The notes under the pieces: model-generated
Database searches by the model: none
The model's input: only the letters and a program-made list of their open reading frames with translations
What the model was told of the DNA's origin: nothing
From: Tetradesmus obliquus
Taxonomy: Eukaryota > Chlorophyta > Chlorophyceae > Sphaeropleales > Scenedesmaceae
Direction: 5' to 3'
DNA length: 64,000 nt
NCBI GenBank assembly: GCA_030272155.1
Contig: CP126198.1
Coordinates: forward strand, 5,270,001-5,334,000
Position numbers and translations under genes: made by a program
In this document: one piece after another, positions 1-15,000 of the stretch
Layout: each line of letters opens with the position of its first letter
Numbering within the stretch: position 1 is the stretch's first letter

Positions 1-2616
1 CCTCCAGGAACTCAGCCAGTGCCCGCTGGCAGGCGTCCAGCTGAGCAGCCATGGCCGACAGCCTCGCCAGCACGCCAGGCAGATCAGCGAAGCCCACCAC
101 CTTGCCGGCAGCCTGCACAGCAGAGCAAGGCAGCAGGTAATCACGCTAGTGCACAAGCAACCAATGACTGTCAGCAGAAACAGCCAGCACGCCGGGCAGC
201 TCAGCAAAGCCCACCACCTTGCCGGCAGCCTGCACAGCAGAGCAAGGCAGCAGGTGATCACGCTAGTCCGCATGCAACCAATGAGTGTCAGCAGAGATAG
301 CCAGCACGCCGGGCAGATCAGCGAAGCCCACCACCTTGCCGGCAGCCTGCGCAGCAGAGCAGGTCAGCAGATAGTCTCGCTAGTGCACAAGCAACCAATG
401 AGGGTCAGCAGAGATAGCCAGCACGTCGGGCAGCTCAGCACGGCCCACCACCTTGCCGGCAGCCTGCGCAGCAAGGCAAGGAAGCAGCCATGTCAGCCAA
501 CACGTTGAGCATCGCAAGGCATGATGTCAACCCAGATTGCCAATACAAGACAGGCAGCTCGGCAGAGGCCAACCCCTTACCGACAGCTTGAAACACAAAG
601 CAATCGCCACCAGCTGTTGTCGGCTGCCGTCAACGCATCATGCAGTACCAGAACATATGGTAAGCAGGCATAGCCAGCATACGCCAGGCAGCTCAGCAGA
701 GCCCAGCACCTCGCCGGCGGGCTGCAGCCTGCGCAGCGACCCAAGTGATCAGGCAGTTTTGTCTTTTGATACACACCATACAATGCAGCACAGGACCAGA
801 GATCCAAATGAGTATCCAGCGCATGCCACCCTGCAAAGCCAGCCTCCTTTACAGCAGGCCTAAAAAAAGCACTCACCGCCAGCTGGCCCATGATAGCCCT
901 GAACTCCCCATCAACATGCTTGAAGCGTCCAGCCACAGCAGGCAGCGCCCCTCTGCCGAAAATGGGCTCCAGGTACAGCCAGCGCCGCTGGATGCCCTGC
1001 AGCAGGCCCAAGCCCTCCACAAGTGTGGCCAGGCGGCTTTCCCACGATGCCACCTCATCCTGCAAAGCAGCAGCAGCACATGCAGCAGTTTGACCAGACT
1101 TCCACCAAACATCTGACAAGCCCCTCATCAGTGAGGGCAGGTGGCTCCTGCAGGACGCCACCTCATCCTGCAAGAGCAGCAGCAGAGGCAGCAGTTGATT
1201 TGACCGGGGTTTGACCAAGGTCCAATGGACCATGTCATTGATGGGCTCCAGGTACAGCCAGCGCCGCTAGATGCCCTGCAGCAAGCCCAGGCCTTCTACA
1301 AGTGTGGCCAGGCGGCTTTCCCAGGATGCCACCTCATCCTGCAAAGCAGCAGCACCACACAGCAGTTTGACCAGGGTCTGACCAAAGTATTCATGGGCTC
1401 CAGGTACAGCCAGCGCCGCTGGATGCCCTGCAGCAAGCCCAGGCCTTCTACAAGTGTGGCCAGGCGGCTTCCCCAGGATGCCACCTCATCCTGCAAAGCA
1501 GCAGCACCACACAGCAGTTTGACCAGAGTAGACCAAAGTATTCATGGGCTCCAGGTACAGCCAGCGCCGCTGGATGCCCTGCAGCAAGCCCAGGCCTTCT
1601 ACAAGTGTGGCCAGGCGGCTTCCCCAGGATGCCACTTCATCCTGCAAAGCAGCAGCACCACACAGCAGTTTGACCAGAGTAGACCAAAGTATTCATGGGC
1701 TCCAGGTACAGCCAGCGCCGCTGGATGCCCTGCAGCAAGCCCAGGCCTTCTACAAGTGTGGCCAGGCGGCTTTCCCAGGATGCCACCTCATCCTGCAAAG
1801 CAGCAGCACCACACAGCAGTTTGACCAGGGTCTGACCAAAGTATTCATGGGCTCCAGGTACAGCCAGCGCCGCTGGATGCCCTGCAGCAAGCCCAGGCCT
1901 TCTACAAGTGTGGCCAGGCGGCTTCCCCAGGATGCCACCTCATCCTGCAAAGCAGCAGCACCACACAGCAGTTTGACCAGGGTCTGACCAAAGTATTCAT
2001 GGGCTCCAGGTACAGCCAGCGCCGCTGGATGCCCTGCAGCAGGCCCAGGCCTTCTACAAGTGTGGCCAGGCGGCTTTCCCAGGACGCCACCTCATCCTGC
2101 ACATCCATTTCAACAGTAGCAGCAGCAGCAGCCCATCAGGAACGGCAGGTTGATGGTGGATGCCCTGCAGCAGGCCCAGGCCTTCGACTAGCATTGCTAG
2201 GTGCCTTTTCCAGGACGCCACCTCATCCTGACGGCAGCAGCAGCAGCACCAGCAGCAGAGGCATGCGCAGCATGTTTGACCAGGAAAGATGTTGGCCAGG
2301 CCGGCCACCAACGATGCAGCCACATCCTGCAAAGCAGCAGCAGCAGCAGCCGAACCACGCACCTTAAACAAGTGGTGGTAGGCTGACATCTTCAGGCTCG
2401 CCACCAGACTTTGGTGGTTGCCCAGCTCACTCAGCACCTCGGACCACTCCTTGATCAGCTGCACAGCACGAGAGCCGGCGGCCTGACCAGCAGCAGCAGG
2501 CGCTGTGTTGCTGCTGCTGCTGCTGTCCTTGCTGGGGACGAAGGTGAAGCTGCGCTGCAGGCCCCACAGCTTCAGCTCGGACAGTGCCTTGCGGATGAGG
2601 GCCTCGCCTTGAGCCT

Positions 2617-2658
<42 letters not shown>

Positions 2659-5600
2659 CCAGCAGACAGGGCCAGCGGCAGTAGCAGCAAGGGCAGCGGC
2701 AACACCTAGCATCAGATGCGGCAAGCACCAAGAGTTGCAGGTGGTGTGTTGTTGCAAGCTTGCATCTTGCGCTGACTAGAGTAGCAGTGAGCACAGCGGC
2801 TGCAGCCACATAGGGGCAACCAGGCAAGCTGCAACAATTCTGTTGAATGCTGCATGCATTAGGGCAGAATTTTCACCAGTAGCTGCAGGATGAATACAGC
2901 ACTATATGCAGACTCATTGCATCATGAATGTCATCGCTCCATCACCTGAGTAGAAACACTGCAAAACCCAACCCACCATGGCATCCAGAGCCTTGATCTT
3001 TTCCAAATGAATGTCATGGCTCCATCACCTGAGTAGAAACACTGCAAAACCCAACCCACCATGGCATCCAGAGCCTTGATCTTTTCCAAATGAATGTCAT
3101 GGCTCCATCACCTGAGTAGAAACACTGCAAAACCCAACCCACCATGGCATCCAGAGCCTTGATCTTTTCCAAATGAATGTCATCACTCCATTACCTGAGT
3201 AGAAACACTGCAAAACCCAATCCACCATGGCATCCAGAGCCTTGATCTTTTCCAAATGAATGTCATCACTCTATTACCTGAGTAGAAACACTGCAAAACC
3301 CAACCCACCATGGCATCCAGAGCCTTGATCTTTTCCACATTCGCAATGATTGCATCGGCCTTGTCCAGAAAGTGCGCGAGTGTCACTGTTTCTTTGGCCA
3401 AGCTGCCCTGCTTGAAGCCCAGCAGGGAGAAGAGCTGCAGCCAGTGGTTGTCCTCCCAGCCGATGCCGCGCATGCAGCTCTTGAGGTGCGGCAGGCAGCG
3501 TCTGTGCAGCACATGCGGCATACCAAGCCATAATCCATGTAACAGCTGTGTTAGTGTGCCATTTTGTTATTGTGCAAGATGCAATGTACAGTTGATAGGC
3601 GAGGTTGATGAGCGGGCATGGTGAGTGTGTCGCGCAAGGCAGCCAGCGGCTGTCCTCCCAGCCGATGCCACGCAAGCAGCTCTTCAGATGAGGAAGGCAG
3701 CACCTGCACATAAAGGCGCACATTTCACAGAGCAGGCGTACAATGCATTGATGTAAGTTAGGGTTTTACGGATGCCAGGTGGAGATGTTGCGCGAAACAT
3801 GGCAGTAAGTGGTGGTATGCCGGTTTGCCAGCCAGCGGGCTTCTTAGTCAGTTTGGTGATCCGACAGGCTAGGCTGAACAGCAGCAGCAGCAGCAGCAGT
3901 TGCCGCACCTGTACGCGTTGATCACAGATCTCCTGCAGCAGAACCTGTGCAATACCTGCCTTACCAGGCCCTACCACCCCGCTGCTATACCAACGTGAAA
4001 TACGCCCAACAGCAGCAGCAATTGGCCGCACCTGTAGGTGTCAATCTCCTGCAGCAGTACCAGAGCAATAGCTGCCTTGCCAGGGTCGGCTGCTGAGGCG
4101 CCGCTGCAGCTGCTCTCCCACTTGGTGAGGAAGTCCTCGATCTTCCACACCTGAGAGAATGGAGTGTCAGCACAGCAGCAGGGCGCTTAGCTGCACAATC
4201 CTCGCGTATCTTGGGCTGTCATGAACACTGCAGAAGCCCGAGCAACATGATGCAAGTACAGCAATGAGGTGGTATCGTAACGAGCATCCACTTATCACTC
4301 CTCCGCACGCATTGCACCGCAACACGCTGCGCTACGCCGAGCTCCAATGAAATTTAATGTGGACTGCGCCTGCCGTACAGTGTCAGGAGGCCGAGCTTAT
4401 GGACTGCAATGCACAGTAAGCAGCAAAAAGCCATAAAAGGCAAAGCAGGCCGCACCTGGTCCCTCATGCTGAGCCAGTCCTTGTGCGCCAGTGCGTCCCG
4501 CTCTGCCAGGAAGTCCCGGTAGCCGCCCCAGCTGGCCTGGGTAGCCGTTAGGTCAGCCGCCACCTCCTCCAGCTGGGGGAAAGCGGGCAGGGACAGCCCC
4601 AACGCCTCACACTCCTGCATTGACAGTGAAAATGCCGGAAGCAATTGCATAAGCGTGCATAGACAGTGAAAAAATGCCGGCAGTAGTTTGCAAGGGTGCT
4701 CAAAGTGGGTCTGGTATAGGTTGGCAGCCACCTCCTCCAGCTGGGCGAAGGCTGGAAGGGCTACACTACTAGTGCTACACTACTAGTGCCTCACACTCCT
4801 GCAAGCAGATTTGATGTAAGAGTGGTGGGCAGCAGTTTCAAAGTGGCACTCAAGTCAGCAGCCACCTCCTCCAGCTGGGGAAAGCCGGAAGGTCTACACC
4901 CAGTGCCTCACACTCCTGCAGGCAGAAATGAACAAGGTTGTTCGGCAGGTAAATAGGGGTCACTGAGTCTGCGTTAGGTCAGCCGCGACCACAACAAGCT
5001 GGGGGAAGGCTGGCGGGGACAGCCCCCGCGCCTCACACTCCTGCAGGGACAGCTGAGATGGTCGAGATATTGGAGAAGGGTGCTAGATCTATAGAAGTGT
5101 ACACCAGCTCGGCAGCGGTCCACGCACAAATATATAACATGTACAGCATTTATGAGTTCTCCCGCCTTTTTCTGGCCGGGCCAACTAATGCACAGCGAGG
5201 GTTACGCACCTTGCACAGCTGTTCTGCCTCCTCCTGCACGTCCTGCAGCTGCCGTGCAGCATCTTCCAGCTGAGCCATCACCACAGCGGGATTGCCGGAT
5301 GGCCCGCCACGCGGCTTGATGGACTGCCACCTGCAGCAGCAGCAGAAAGCACATGTTCACAATCGGTGCGTATACTCCAACTGAGCAATCACCACAGCAG
5401 GGTTGCCTGAGGGAACACTGCGCGGCATGATGGACTGCCACCTGCATCAGCAACAACAACATCACAAGCACATGATGCACAGCGTTGCAGCCGTCAAGGC
5501 ATACACGTCACTTGATGATTGACACATACCACGCAGTGGTATGAAAGTCAGCAACCTAGCTCGCATCAAGTACTTGCACCCACCTTGACGCAAAGCCAGC

Positions 5601-7049
5601 TACAGTGCCGCCAAAGTCTTCGAGCTTCTTCCCAAGCTGCTGCTGCAGCCCCGCCCGCTGCCCCTCCAAGTGGCTGTCATACGCCTGCAGCTGCCCTACA
5701 AAGCCGTCCCAGCGCTCAGAGAGGCCCGCTAGGTCAACGACGGTCAACGCTGAGCTGGAGGCAGCACCAGCAGGCGTTGCTGCTGCCATCTGACGCAGCA
5801 GGCGGTTCTTCTCCTCCACACGCTTGCGCAGCTGCAAACAAACAGCCCAAGAGCAACAGCAGCTGCATGGTCAGCAAAAACTGCATACTTTCTTTGCGTA
5901 GCAGCTGGCAGGTTGGGAATGCCAGACAAAACAGATAAAACAATCAGACTAACTTTCACACACAGCTGCGTTGCAAACACATGTGGCGTGAACAACCAGT
6001 AGTTACAAGGCAGGCCGTACATGAAATACAAATCAAACCTTCTTACCACTGTGCAACTGCACATGGTACACAAGCCATCTGCTGCACGATATCTGTTTCC
6101 TTTGTCAACCGCACCTGAGGCACCTCCCCAAGCCGTGCCACCAGCGCCCGAGCCTCCTGCCCTGCGCGCCCGATCTCCTCCACACTGCTGGCCTGCAGCG
6201 CCAGCAGCGCAGCGCCCGCTGACAGGAAGTCCTCGATTGCCTGGCGCTCAGCAAACGCCTGCAGGAACGGCGGCAGTGCAATAGCAGGAGCAGCATCAGA
6301 GCAGCAGCAGCAGCAGTAGCAGCAGCAGGAAGTGCATGACATCAATGTGTTAGTGATGCTGGCTTGAGTGGAAAGCCAGCTAGTGGACGTACATGCTAGC
6401 AGCGGGGTGCAGAAGCAACACGTGGCGGATGGCAGAGCAGTAAGAAGCGCACAGCAGGCATTCCTAGTGCGCTGCAGTACATGTGATCGGAGCTGCTGCC
6501 AGAAACTAGCGTAATTCATGGCATCCGCATGTGCACATGTAAAGTTTCGAAAATGCAGTTGAGTAGCACCCCCGCACCTTCTTGCGCAGACTGGCTCCCA
6601 GGGCTTCTCTTAGCCGCTTGATCATCTCTTCTACATATGCCTTGAATGGGCTCAGGCTCACGCGGTAGCAGTCCAGCCGCACCTGAGTATTGCAAAGAGT
6701 AGCAGCAGCACTGATCAGCAAGCACTGCGCATGTCTGCTGTTGCACACATGCATCAAGAGGCTTGAGCTTGCGCTTGGCTGCACAGCACCGCCAGTAAAA
6801 AAGCAGATGCAGCAAGCTTGCACACATCACAACACACGTTGTCTGCGCAGAAGGCAGGCAGGATCAAAATGCTGGCGGCAGTAGCCCACTGAGCATATAA
6901 CATATGATGTTGATCCAACAAGCAGGCACGTTGCAAAGATCACCCGCTACCCTGCAGTCACTCACCTCGTTCGGCAGCTTGTTCAAATCATGTGCAGCTG
7001 TCTTCAGCATCCGCAAATTCAGCTCCCAGTCGCCAACATCACCGCCAGC

Positions 7050-7083
<34 letters not shown>

Positions 7084-7540
7084 TCTCCACACAGCGCAGC
7101 CTCCACGTGCTCCTCAAGCTCCCCTGCCACGTCACCCAGCACCAGCCAGTCGCTGCTAATTGCTCACAACCAGCAAGCCAACACCACAAACTGCAGTCAA
7201 TCTGCAGCCACTCACCTCGTTTGGCAGCTTGTTCAGATCATGTGCAGCTGTCTTGAGCATCCACAGATTCAGCTCACAATCACCGACTTCACTGCCTGCA
7301 AAGCTGGTGCTGCTGCTGCTGTCATCGCCGCACAGCGCAGCCTCCACGTGCTCCTCAAGCTCCCCTGCCACGTCACCCAGCACCAGCCAGTCGCTGCAAA
7401 GTGCTCACAACCAGCAAGCCAACACCACAAACTGCAGTCAATCTGCAGTTGCTCACCTCATTTGGCAGCTTGTTCAGATCATGTGCAGCTGTCTTCAGCA
7501 TTCGCAGGTTGAGCTCCCAGCCCCCCACATCACCGCCAGC

Positions 7541-7576
<36 letters not shown>

Positions 7577-8267
7577 GTCCCCGCACAGCACAGCCTCCAC
7601 GTGCTCTTCAAGCTCCCCTGCCACGTCACCCAGCACCAGCCAGTCGCTGTACTTCTTGGCTTCGTCAGCCAGAGCAGCAAACAGTGCTTCGCAGGACTCG
7701 TAGACCTGCAGACGCGTGAGGTGGAGTCAGTGGGTGTGCGAGCAATGAGAATCAGAGCATGGAGCAGCAGAGCTGCGTATGTGCAGACCCGGGCAATGGT
7801 TCTTTCATATTGCAGTGGATGTACTTGCTTGTGGTGTGCAGGCCATAGATAGAGTTTGACAACATGTAAGCCAATGACATGCGTTGACGCATGCATGCAG
7901 GCCAACCACCAGTAATAACCGTCAGTGCAAGCACTCACCCTTGCAATGGCCGTTGGGTCTGCATCAGCAATGGGTGCAAAGAAGCCTTGCCTTTCACTCA
8001 AATTGCTCACGCCCTTCATGCGCAGCGGCAGCCCCAGGAAGCCATTCAAGTGGCGGCTGTAGTGCTGCAGGCGCAGTGTCTCCAAAGGAGGGTCAAACTG
8101 CAGCCGCTTGTTCTTGTATACAAGGGACACCTCCACCTGCGGACGAATGCAGCAACAGCATTATACGGTGCTCACTCTCCTTCTCTGGTCTCAGATCATG
8201 TGTTCAACCTGTTGTGGCTCATACCATCTAAGATGGTGCCAGGACCCACATGTTACTATCCTCTCTG

Positions 8268-8332
<65 letters not shown>

Positions 8333-8919
8333 CACCTTCATGTATAGGCTCCAGCTCCCCACTGAAGGCATATGTGGGTGTTTGGGCTGGTGTTGTAGCA
8401 TGCTGATCAAAATGCCTTGAATCAGGTCCTATGTGGGGCAAACAAAATCAAGGGCGCATGGTGCCTGGCCAGCCAGTTGGCAACAAACCACACTAGCCTA
8501 AGGTGCCAGCTGCCTGCAGAGCAACATAGTGTGCAAAGCTATTGGCTGCCGCCGCACCTCTGGCAGGCTCTTGTGTATGCTCTCCAGCCCCGCCCTGAAC
8601 TGCACCTCCAGCGCCTTATACAGCTGGAAGTCCCAGTGCGCGCGCCACACCTGCAAAGATGACAATTTTCAGATGCTAAATCCACAAATATCCAGGTGTA
8701 CGACACTGTCCATATCAGGAGCGTATGTGCAGCTGACAATGGTGACCGACAGCGCCTTGTACAGCTGGATGTCCCAGTGATAGATTTGCGCTTGCATGGT
8801 GCCATGGGCTGCTGCATACACTTGCAGCGCAGCCGCACCTCCTGCCTTTCGCGCGGGTAGCCTTGGGCCTCCAGGTTGGCAAAGATTCCCCGCATGTCCT
8901 TCACCACAGACACCCACCT

Positions 8920-9016
<97 letters not shown>

Positions 9017-12000
9017 GCAGCACAACACATCACATTGACATGTTACTTTTCAGGTGCTGGTTGAGTAGGGTGCACCTACGCAGGTCACGACTCCCACAAG
9101 CCTCCCACTCTGGTGTCCACGTGTTGCCAGAACATCTGCTGACAAGGCAAGCTGCCCGGTGCCACGTCCACCAGTGCAAGCATGCAACCCATCAGCTGAT
9201 GCAGCCAAATCACGCCAACTTGTCAGCACATGTGCGCATGGCTGGCGCTGCCACAACACAACATAAATGTGTGCAAGTCTTTGAAACGTCACAGACACGA
9301 TGACGTGTGATGGGTCGTACTCACGTGTCCTTGTGTCGCACAAGGTCTGTGCTCATGAGCGTTACCACCTTGCCTGCCAGCACGCTGTGCCACTGGCGCA
9401 GCTGGCGGTTGGAGGCTGCCAGGCGCTCCTGCGGGCAAGCATGCATCAGCAAACCACAGCAGATGAGCAGACACTTGAGCTGCAAGTGCTACACGCACGC
9501 TGCATCTCAAGGACAGGATGCTGTGTGGGCATGTTGCATACAAGATCTGCAGATCTTGTGTTCTTACATGCAGGATCTAAAAAAAGGCTTGGAAGCTGCA
9601 GGTGCCAATGCCAGGCTCATGCGCTGCTGCGTGTGCTCACCGCTACTGCGCTTAGGCGCCGCACGTATCCCTCCAGTGCTGATGCGTTGTGCCAGGTAAT
9701 GTCCCTGCCAGTCGCGTCCTTGGGATTCATGAGCACCTGATCAATCAGCAAGTCAATGTGAGCGAGGTGTGTGTTTGACTGAGCGGTCAGCCAAGGTGCA
9801 TGCGGGCACCAATTGGTGCTTTGCATAGCATTATTCACACATGCACAAAGGCAGGTGCTTGCAAGCTGTGACGCAGAAGAGTCAGGTGTCAGCAAGTGCT
9901 GGTTTACAACTGCCTGAATGGCAACCATAAGCCCTACAAAAAGCAAAACCACCAAACTACTAAACCATACAGCCCCCGCACCTCCTCAAACTCCACCGCG
10001 TCAGCCAGCATCAGCGGCTTCTGGCAGGGGATCATCTCCGTGGCGATGTTGTTGTAGAAGTGAGCACACTGCTGCAGCACCATGCCGTACCTGCAGCAGT
10101 AGCAGCAGCACGGCCGTTGTTGAACAATGCAAAAAAAGAGCACACGCCAACACTGCAGCATGCAATCAAAGGCATAGCTTGCAAATGACATTTGAGGGCA
10201 ACTCCAATCAACCCAGCCGCACCTGTAGAACTTGCCGGCTGTTTCCACCTCTGCCAGCAGCTCCCTCCTCATGCTGAACCCCAGCGCCTGCAGCTGCCGC
10301 ACTTCTCTCAACAGCCCCACCAGTCCCTCACTGAATTGGCAGCGCACGTGGCTGCTGGCAGCATCAACAGCCATCAGCCTGCTGCTTTTCCAGGAGGCTG
10401 CATCAGCCAGCTGGGACAGCACGTCCTCCTGCAGGGTTTAAGAGATTTGAGGTTGGGGTCGAGACATGTGTGCGGCGCACAGCAGGCAGGAGTGATGAGT
10501 CGACGTGTTGGTTGTGAGCTGCTGGTGTTCAGGCCTTGAAGCATCGCTGGGGTAGAGATATTCAAAGCAGCAGCCAAGTGCTGCACAGTTCTAGTGTCAC
10601 CAGTGTCACTTTCCTTCCATTTCTAATCCGCCTTGACATTTGGCAAAGCAGGCGCAACCCTATGCATCAAGCCCACCACCTATGTGGAATGCAGTCTCAC
10701 CTGCCAGGCCTGAAACACCTCTTTCTTATGAGCTGCCAGGGCCTGCACTAGCAAAGTGGCAGTCCCCAAGCAGCCACGCAAAGCAGCAGCAGCAGCAGCA
10801 GCACTGCCTGCGTCATCTATAGCGGCAGGCGCTGCAGTGCTGCCCTTGCTGCTGCCTCTGCACGTGAGCAGCTGCAGAATGTCCTGCACGCTGTTGGCTT
10901 TGGCCTGGCATTGCATTAGCCGTGACATCTTGTCTGCAACGCCTGCATCGTTGAACATGCAGCAGCCACAAAAGCAAGGTTTGAAGTGTAAGAAAAAAAC
11001 AACTGCGCCAGCAAGCCAGCGGGTGAGGTTGACGACAGCAGTGCACACCACCATGAAAGGATAGTGGTATGACTGCGCCACCGCCTCTAACACTGAACTG
11101 ACACTCACTGCCCATGCAGCTGACTTGCACTGACAATGCTGTGACTGCAGGAGTGCGTTTTGTGTGTGTCTGGCCAGACCACAAGTTCTAGGGGCTCTTC
11201 TATCGCTGTGGTTGACCACCCACCATGCATGAGGCGACCCGTGCTAGCAGCATCCGCATTGATGTCGCCAGTCTCCAAGTGGTCAAACTCCTGCTGCAGA
11301 TGCTCTAGGTAGGAATCAATCTGCAGCGGCATTTGAAGTTGAGTTTTTTGCTTACTGTTCCCAGCACATGCGCAAGCGGCATCATGACATCAACTGAAGA
11401 CAGTGACAGCAGCAGCTGTGCCAAAGGTAGCTTGACAGCGTCTAGCAACCTCTCAGTAGGGACATCACATCTTGGTTGTGGCACGAACAAAAAAACAGGA
11501 ACAGCTACAGCGCGATGAGCAGAATAGGTTGAAACCAGCAAGTGGACACAGCTCATGCAAAGTCAGCATGTCCACCCACCTGTTTGGCAAGTGCCAGCAG
11601 CTCTGCCTCCAGTGCTGCTGCCAGCCCCCGCCTGCTGAGCAGCCTGCTGTACTGCCTCAGCTCTTGGAAGAGCTGCTGCGGATGTGCAACAGAGCCAGCA
11701 CCTGCTGCTGCTGCTGCTGCCGCTGCTGCAGCACTTGCGCCGCCGCGCTGTCCAGCCTGCTGGCTGATTGATAAGGCCATGTTTGGGATGATGACAGTGG
11801 CTGCGGAAAGGACAGCATGTTGTATGCAGCGTCAGAGTTGCAGCACAGGTGGCAACAATGTTTGATGTGCTTTCGCGGCAGGCATGCACATTATCCTCAT
11901 TTTTACCAGACTCCCTCAGCTTCTGGCTGATCCTCGCCTCCACAGCCTCCAGCCGCCGCTCATGCTCCGCACCCAGGCACCATACTCACCCTTTAGTCCA

Positions 12001-15000
12001 AACCTTCTGTACAGCGCGCCTTATGGTTTCTGCGAAACGGTGCAACACGCAGGCCAAACACCTGAAGCTTGATCACATAGTATTCTCTGTTTTTATAACC
12101 TCTTACCGAACAGCTCACTCAGCTTCTGGCTGATCCTCGCCTGCACAGCCTCCGGCCGCGGCTCATGCTCTGCAGTAGCATTGGTTGCCACATGCATAAA
12201 AAAACCCTGTTACAAATCACAAAACCCCTCACCAAACAGCTCCCTCACCTTCTGGCTGATCCTCGCCTCCACAGCCTCCGGCCGCCGCTCATGCTCTGCA
12301 GTAGCATTGGTTGCCACATGCACATAAAACCCTGTTACAAATCACAAAACCCCTCACCAAACAGCTCTCTGAGCTTCTGGCTGATCCTGGCCTCCACAGC
12401 CTCCAGCCGCCGCTCATGCTCCGCAGCAGCAGTGGCCCACGCCGCGCCCGTGAACTCGCTCACGTGCAGCGCTGCCAGCTGGCCAAAAGGCGCAAAGGCA
12501 GCGGCCAGGCCCAGTGCTGAGGATTCCTCCTGGCTCAGCAGCGCGGTGAGCTCCTCGTGCAACTCCCGCAGCGCGTAGATCTGCGGATTTGGGGAGGCGG
12601 TGCAAGAGCAAGATATCAATTATATGCATGAGCCTGTGTCAGGCAGCAACAGCAGCGCTGTGAGCTCCTCATGCAGCTCCTGCATTACGTAGATCTGCAG
12701 TAGCACGCATAGGCAGAATAACAGCACAGCGTTAGAAGGCAGCGGTTAGGCCCAGCGCTGAGGCCTGCTGCTGGCTCAACAGCGCGGTGAGCTCCTCGTG
12801 CAACTCCCGCAGCGCGTAGATCTGCCGGGGAGTGAAAGCGTGGGGGCGTGCAGCAGTGATGTTACAGTCCAACGCTGCCATGCCAACAGACAATCCTCAC
12901 GTGACCGTGGTCTCTCAAGAGAGATGTGATCAGCAGCATGCATAGGCATGCGTTGCAGCGGCATGCACAATATGATGTTCTCCTTTCACACTTTGCACAA
13001 TACTCATATGCATACCCACCTGCTCAAGTCGCTCTTGGAATGCAGCAGTGTAGCTGTCAGCAGCAGCCGGACCCTCCCAGGCATGGCCTCCTGCATCCAC
13101 GCCCGCTGCCCAATCGCTGCTGAGCGTGCGCGCCTCAGCGGCCCATGCAGAGAGCAGCTGCCCCGCAGATATGAGGCTGCCTTTGAGCACGTTGAAGGAG
13201 GTGTGCCAAAGATCCACGCCCTGCAGCTTGCGCTGCAGTAGAAAACACAGGGGTTTTGCAGGCGCAGGAGTGGGAATGAAGAAGCAGCAACGAGTGCCAG
13301 GTGCAGGGCATATGGAGAAGAGGGAGCACAAGAGGAAGTCACTAGTAAAGACATTGTGGCTCTAGCAAGCTGCGCCTGGCGACTGCATCACGCATATGCC
13401 GCTGCCACAACCACAGCATGCATAACAGCAACCACAGAGCACTGCCTGCAGTCGTAAGAAGCCGCATGTGTTCCAATGCAGCAGTGGCCACGTACAGGTC
13501 AGCAAAACCCCACCCACCTGTACGAACACAGCAAAGACTGCGCCCAGCACCTTCAAAAATGCTGTACAACACAGCTGCCTGCTGCCAGGCAAACGAATCG
13601 CAAGCACCAACTCACCTGGACATACGCAGCAAAGGCTGCGCCCAGCACCTTCAAAAATGCTGCACAACACAGCTGCCTGCTGTCAGGCAAACGAATGACA
13701 TGCACCAACTCACCTGGACATACGCAGCAAAGGCTGCGCCCAGCACCTTGATGAAGTGCTGCACAGCACAGCTGCCTGCTGTCAGGCAAACGAAACACAT
13801 GCACCAACTCACTTGAATCAATCAACACGAGGCTTCGGGTGTGCGTAATGCTTGCAAACACGAGGGTGTAGTTGCCGCTCCATTGGGGCGCGGGGCCGAT
13901 GGCGTTGATGCTATGGCTTGATGAGTAACATGATGATGATGATGCACCAACTCACCTGCACAAATGCAGCAAAGGCTGCGCCCAGCACCTTGATGAAGTG
14001 CTGCATGCGCCGCTGAGGGAAGGCCCAGCCTGCCGGCGGCATCTTTAGCGGCCACACCTGCAGCAGCAGCAGCCATCGGGAACGCATACAGTTGATAATA
14101 TAGAGGACCACAGCCTGCCGGCGGCATCTTCAACGGCCACACCTGCAGCAGCCGCAGCGGCAGCAACCAGCACGGCATGCATGTTTGCATGCATATGGAG
14201 CACATAACTGTCAGCGGTGCAGATCAGCCTGCTGGCGGCATCCCAGTGGCCACAAAGCAGCACCATACAGCAGCACCCGCGGCGGTGCTGCATTTGCTGA
14301 GAACACCACAACGCTGGTCAGCTGCAGAACAGCACTGCTGCTGGCACTGATCTGGCGCAGGGCATCTCCCAAGTGTCCCACCAACTCCAGCGCCCCTTCC
14401 CACTCCCCTTCCGGCTGCCAGCAAACGACATACAAAGCAAACAGAACACCAAAACACCGACAGAGCTGCTGACCTGGCGCAGTGCATCTCCCAAGTGCCC
14501 CACCAGCTCCAGCGCCCCTTCCCACTCCCCTTCCAAGCTACCAGCTGCCAGGCCTGCTAGCTGCTGCTGCAACGGCTCCAGCTGGCGCAGCACTTGAGCT
14601 GCTGTGTGGGCGTGCACACCTGCCAGCAGCAGCAGCAGCAGCAGCAGCAGTAGGAGCAGCAGTGCACCGTTACTTTACCTGCTAAAGGGAACAACATTCA
14701 CATGCAACTTGGCACCTGAAGCGTCTGTACACACAGCCCCGCCTTCGCCAAACATGCCTCGCTGCTTGCACCCACGTGCCTTCTGCAGCGCCACTCCCAT
14801 TGAGAGAAGATAGTTACATGTGGGTCCTGGCACCATCTTGGATGGTATGAGCCACAACAGGTTGCACACAGGTCTGTGACCAGAAGAGGAGAGTGAGCAG
14901 CGTAAAACACATTGAGGACGTTCTCTGTTGCACCGTCTCTATAATTTATCGCAGCAGCTGCATCTGCAGTGCCGCACCGCATTCAGCCAAGTGACAACAC

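Noticed and set aside
113..500. Regular repeats suggesting a CRISPR array
   Set aside because: Units are contiguous copies of an exon edge without unique spacers, in a eukaryotic genome with no cas genes.
2411..2779. Open frame on the plus strand opposite dynein exon 29
   Set aside because: It is the complement of a well-supported exon and an adjacent CTG tract, with no independent motif.
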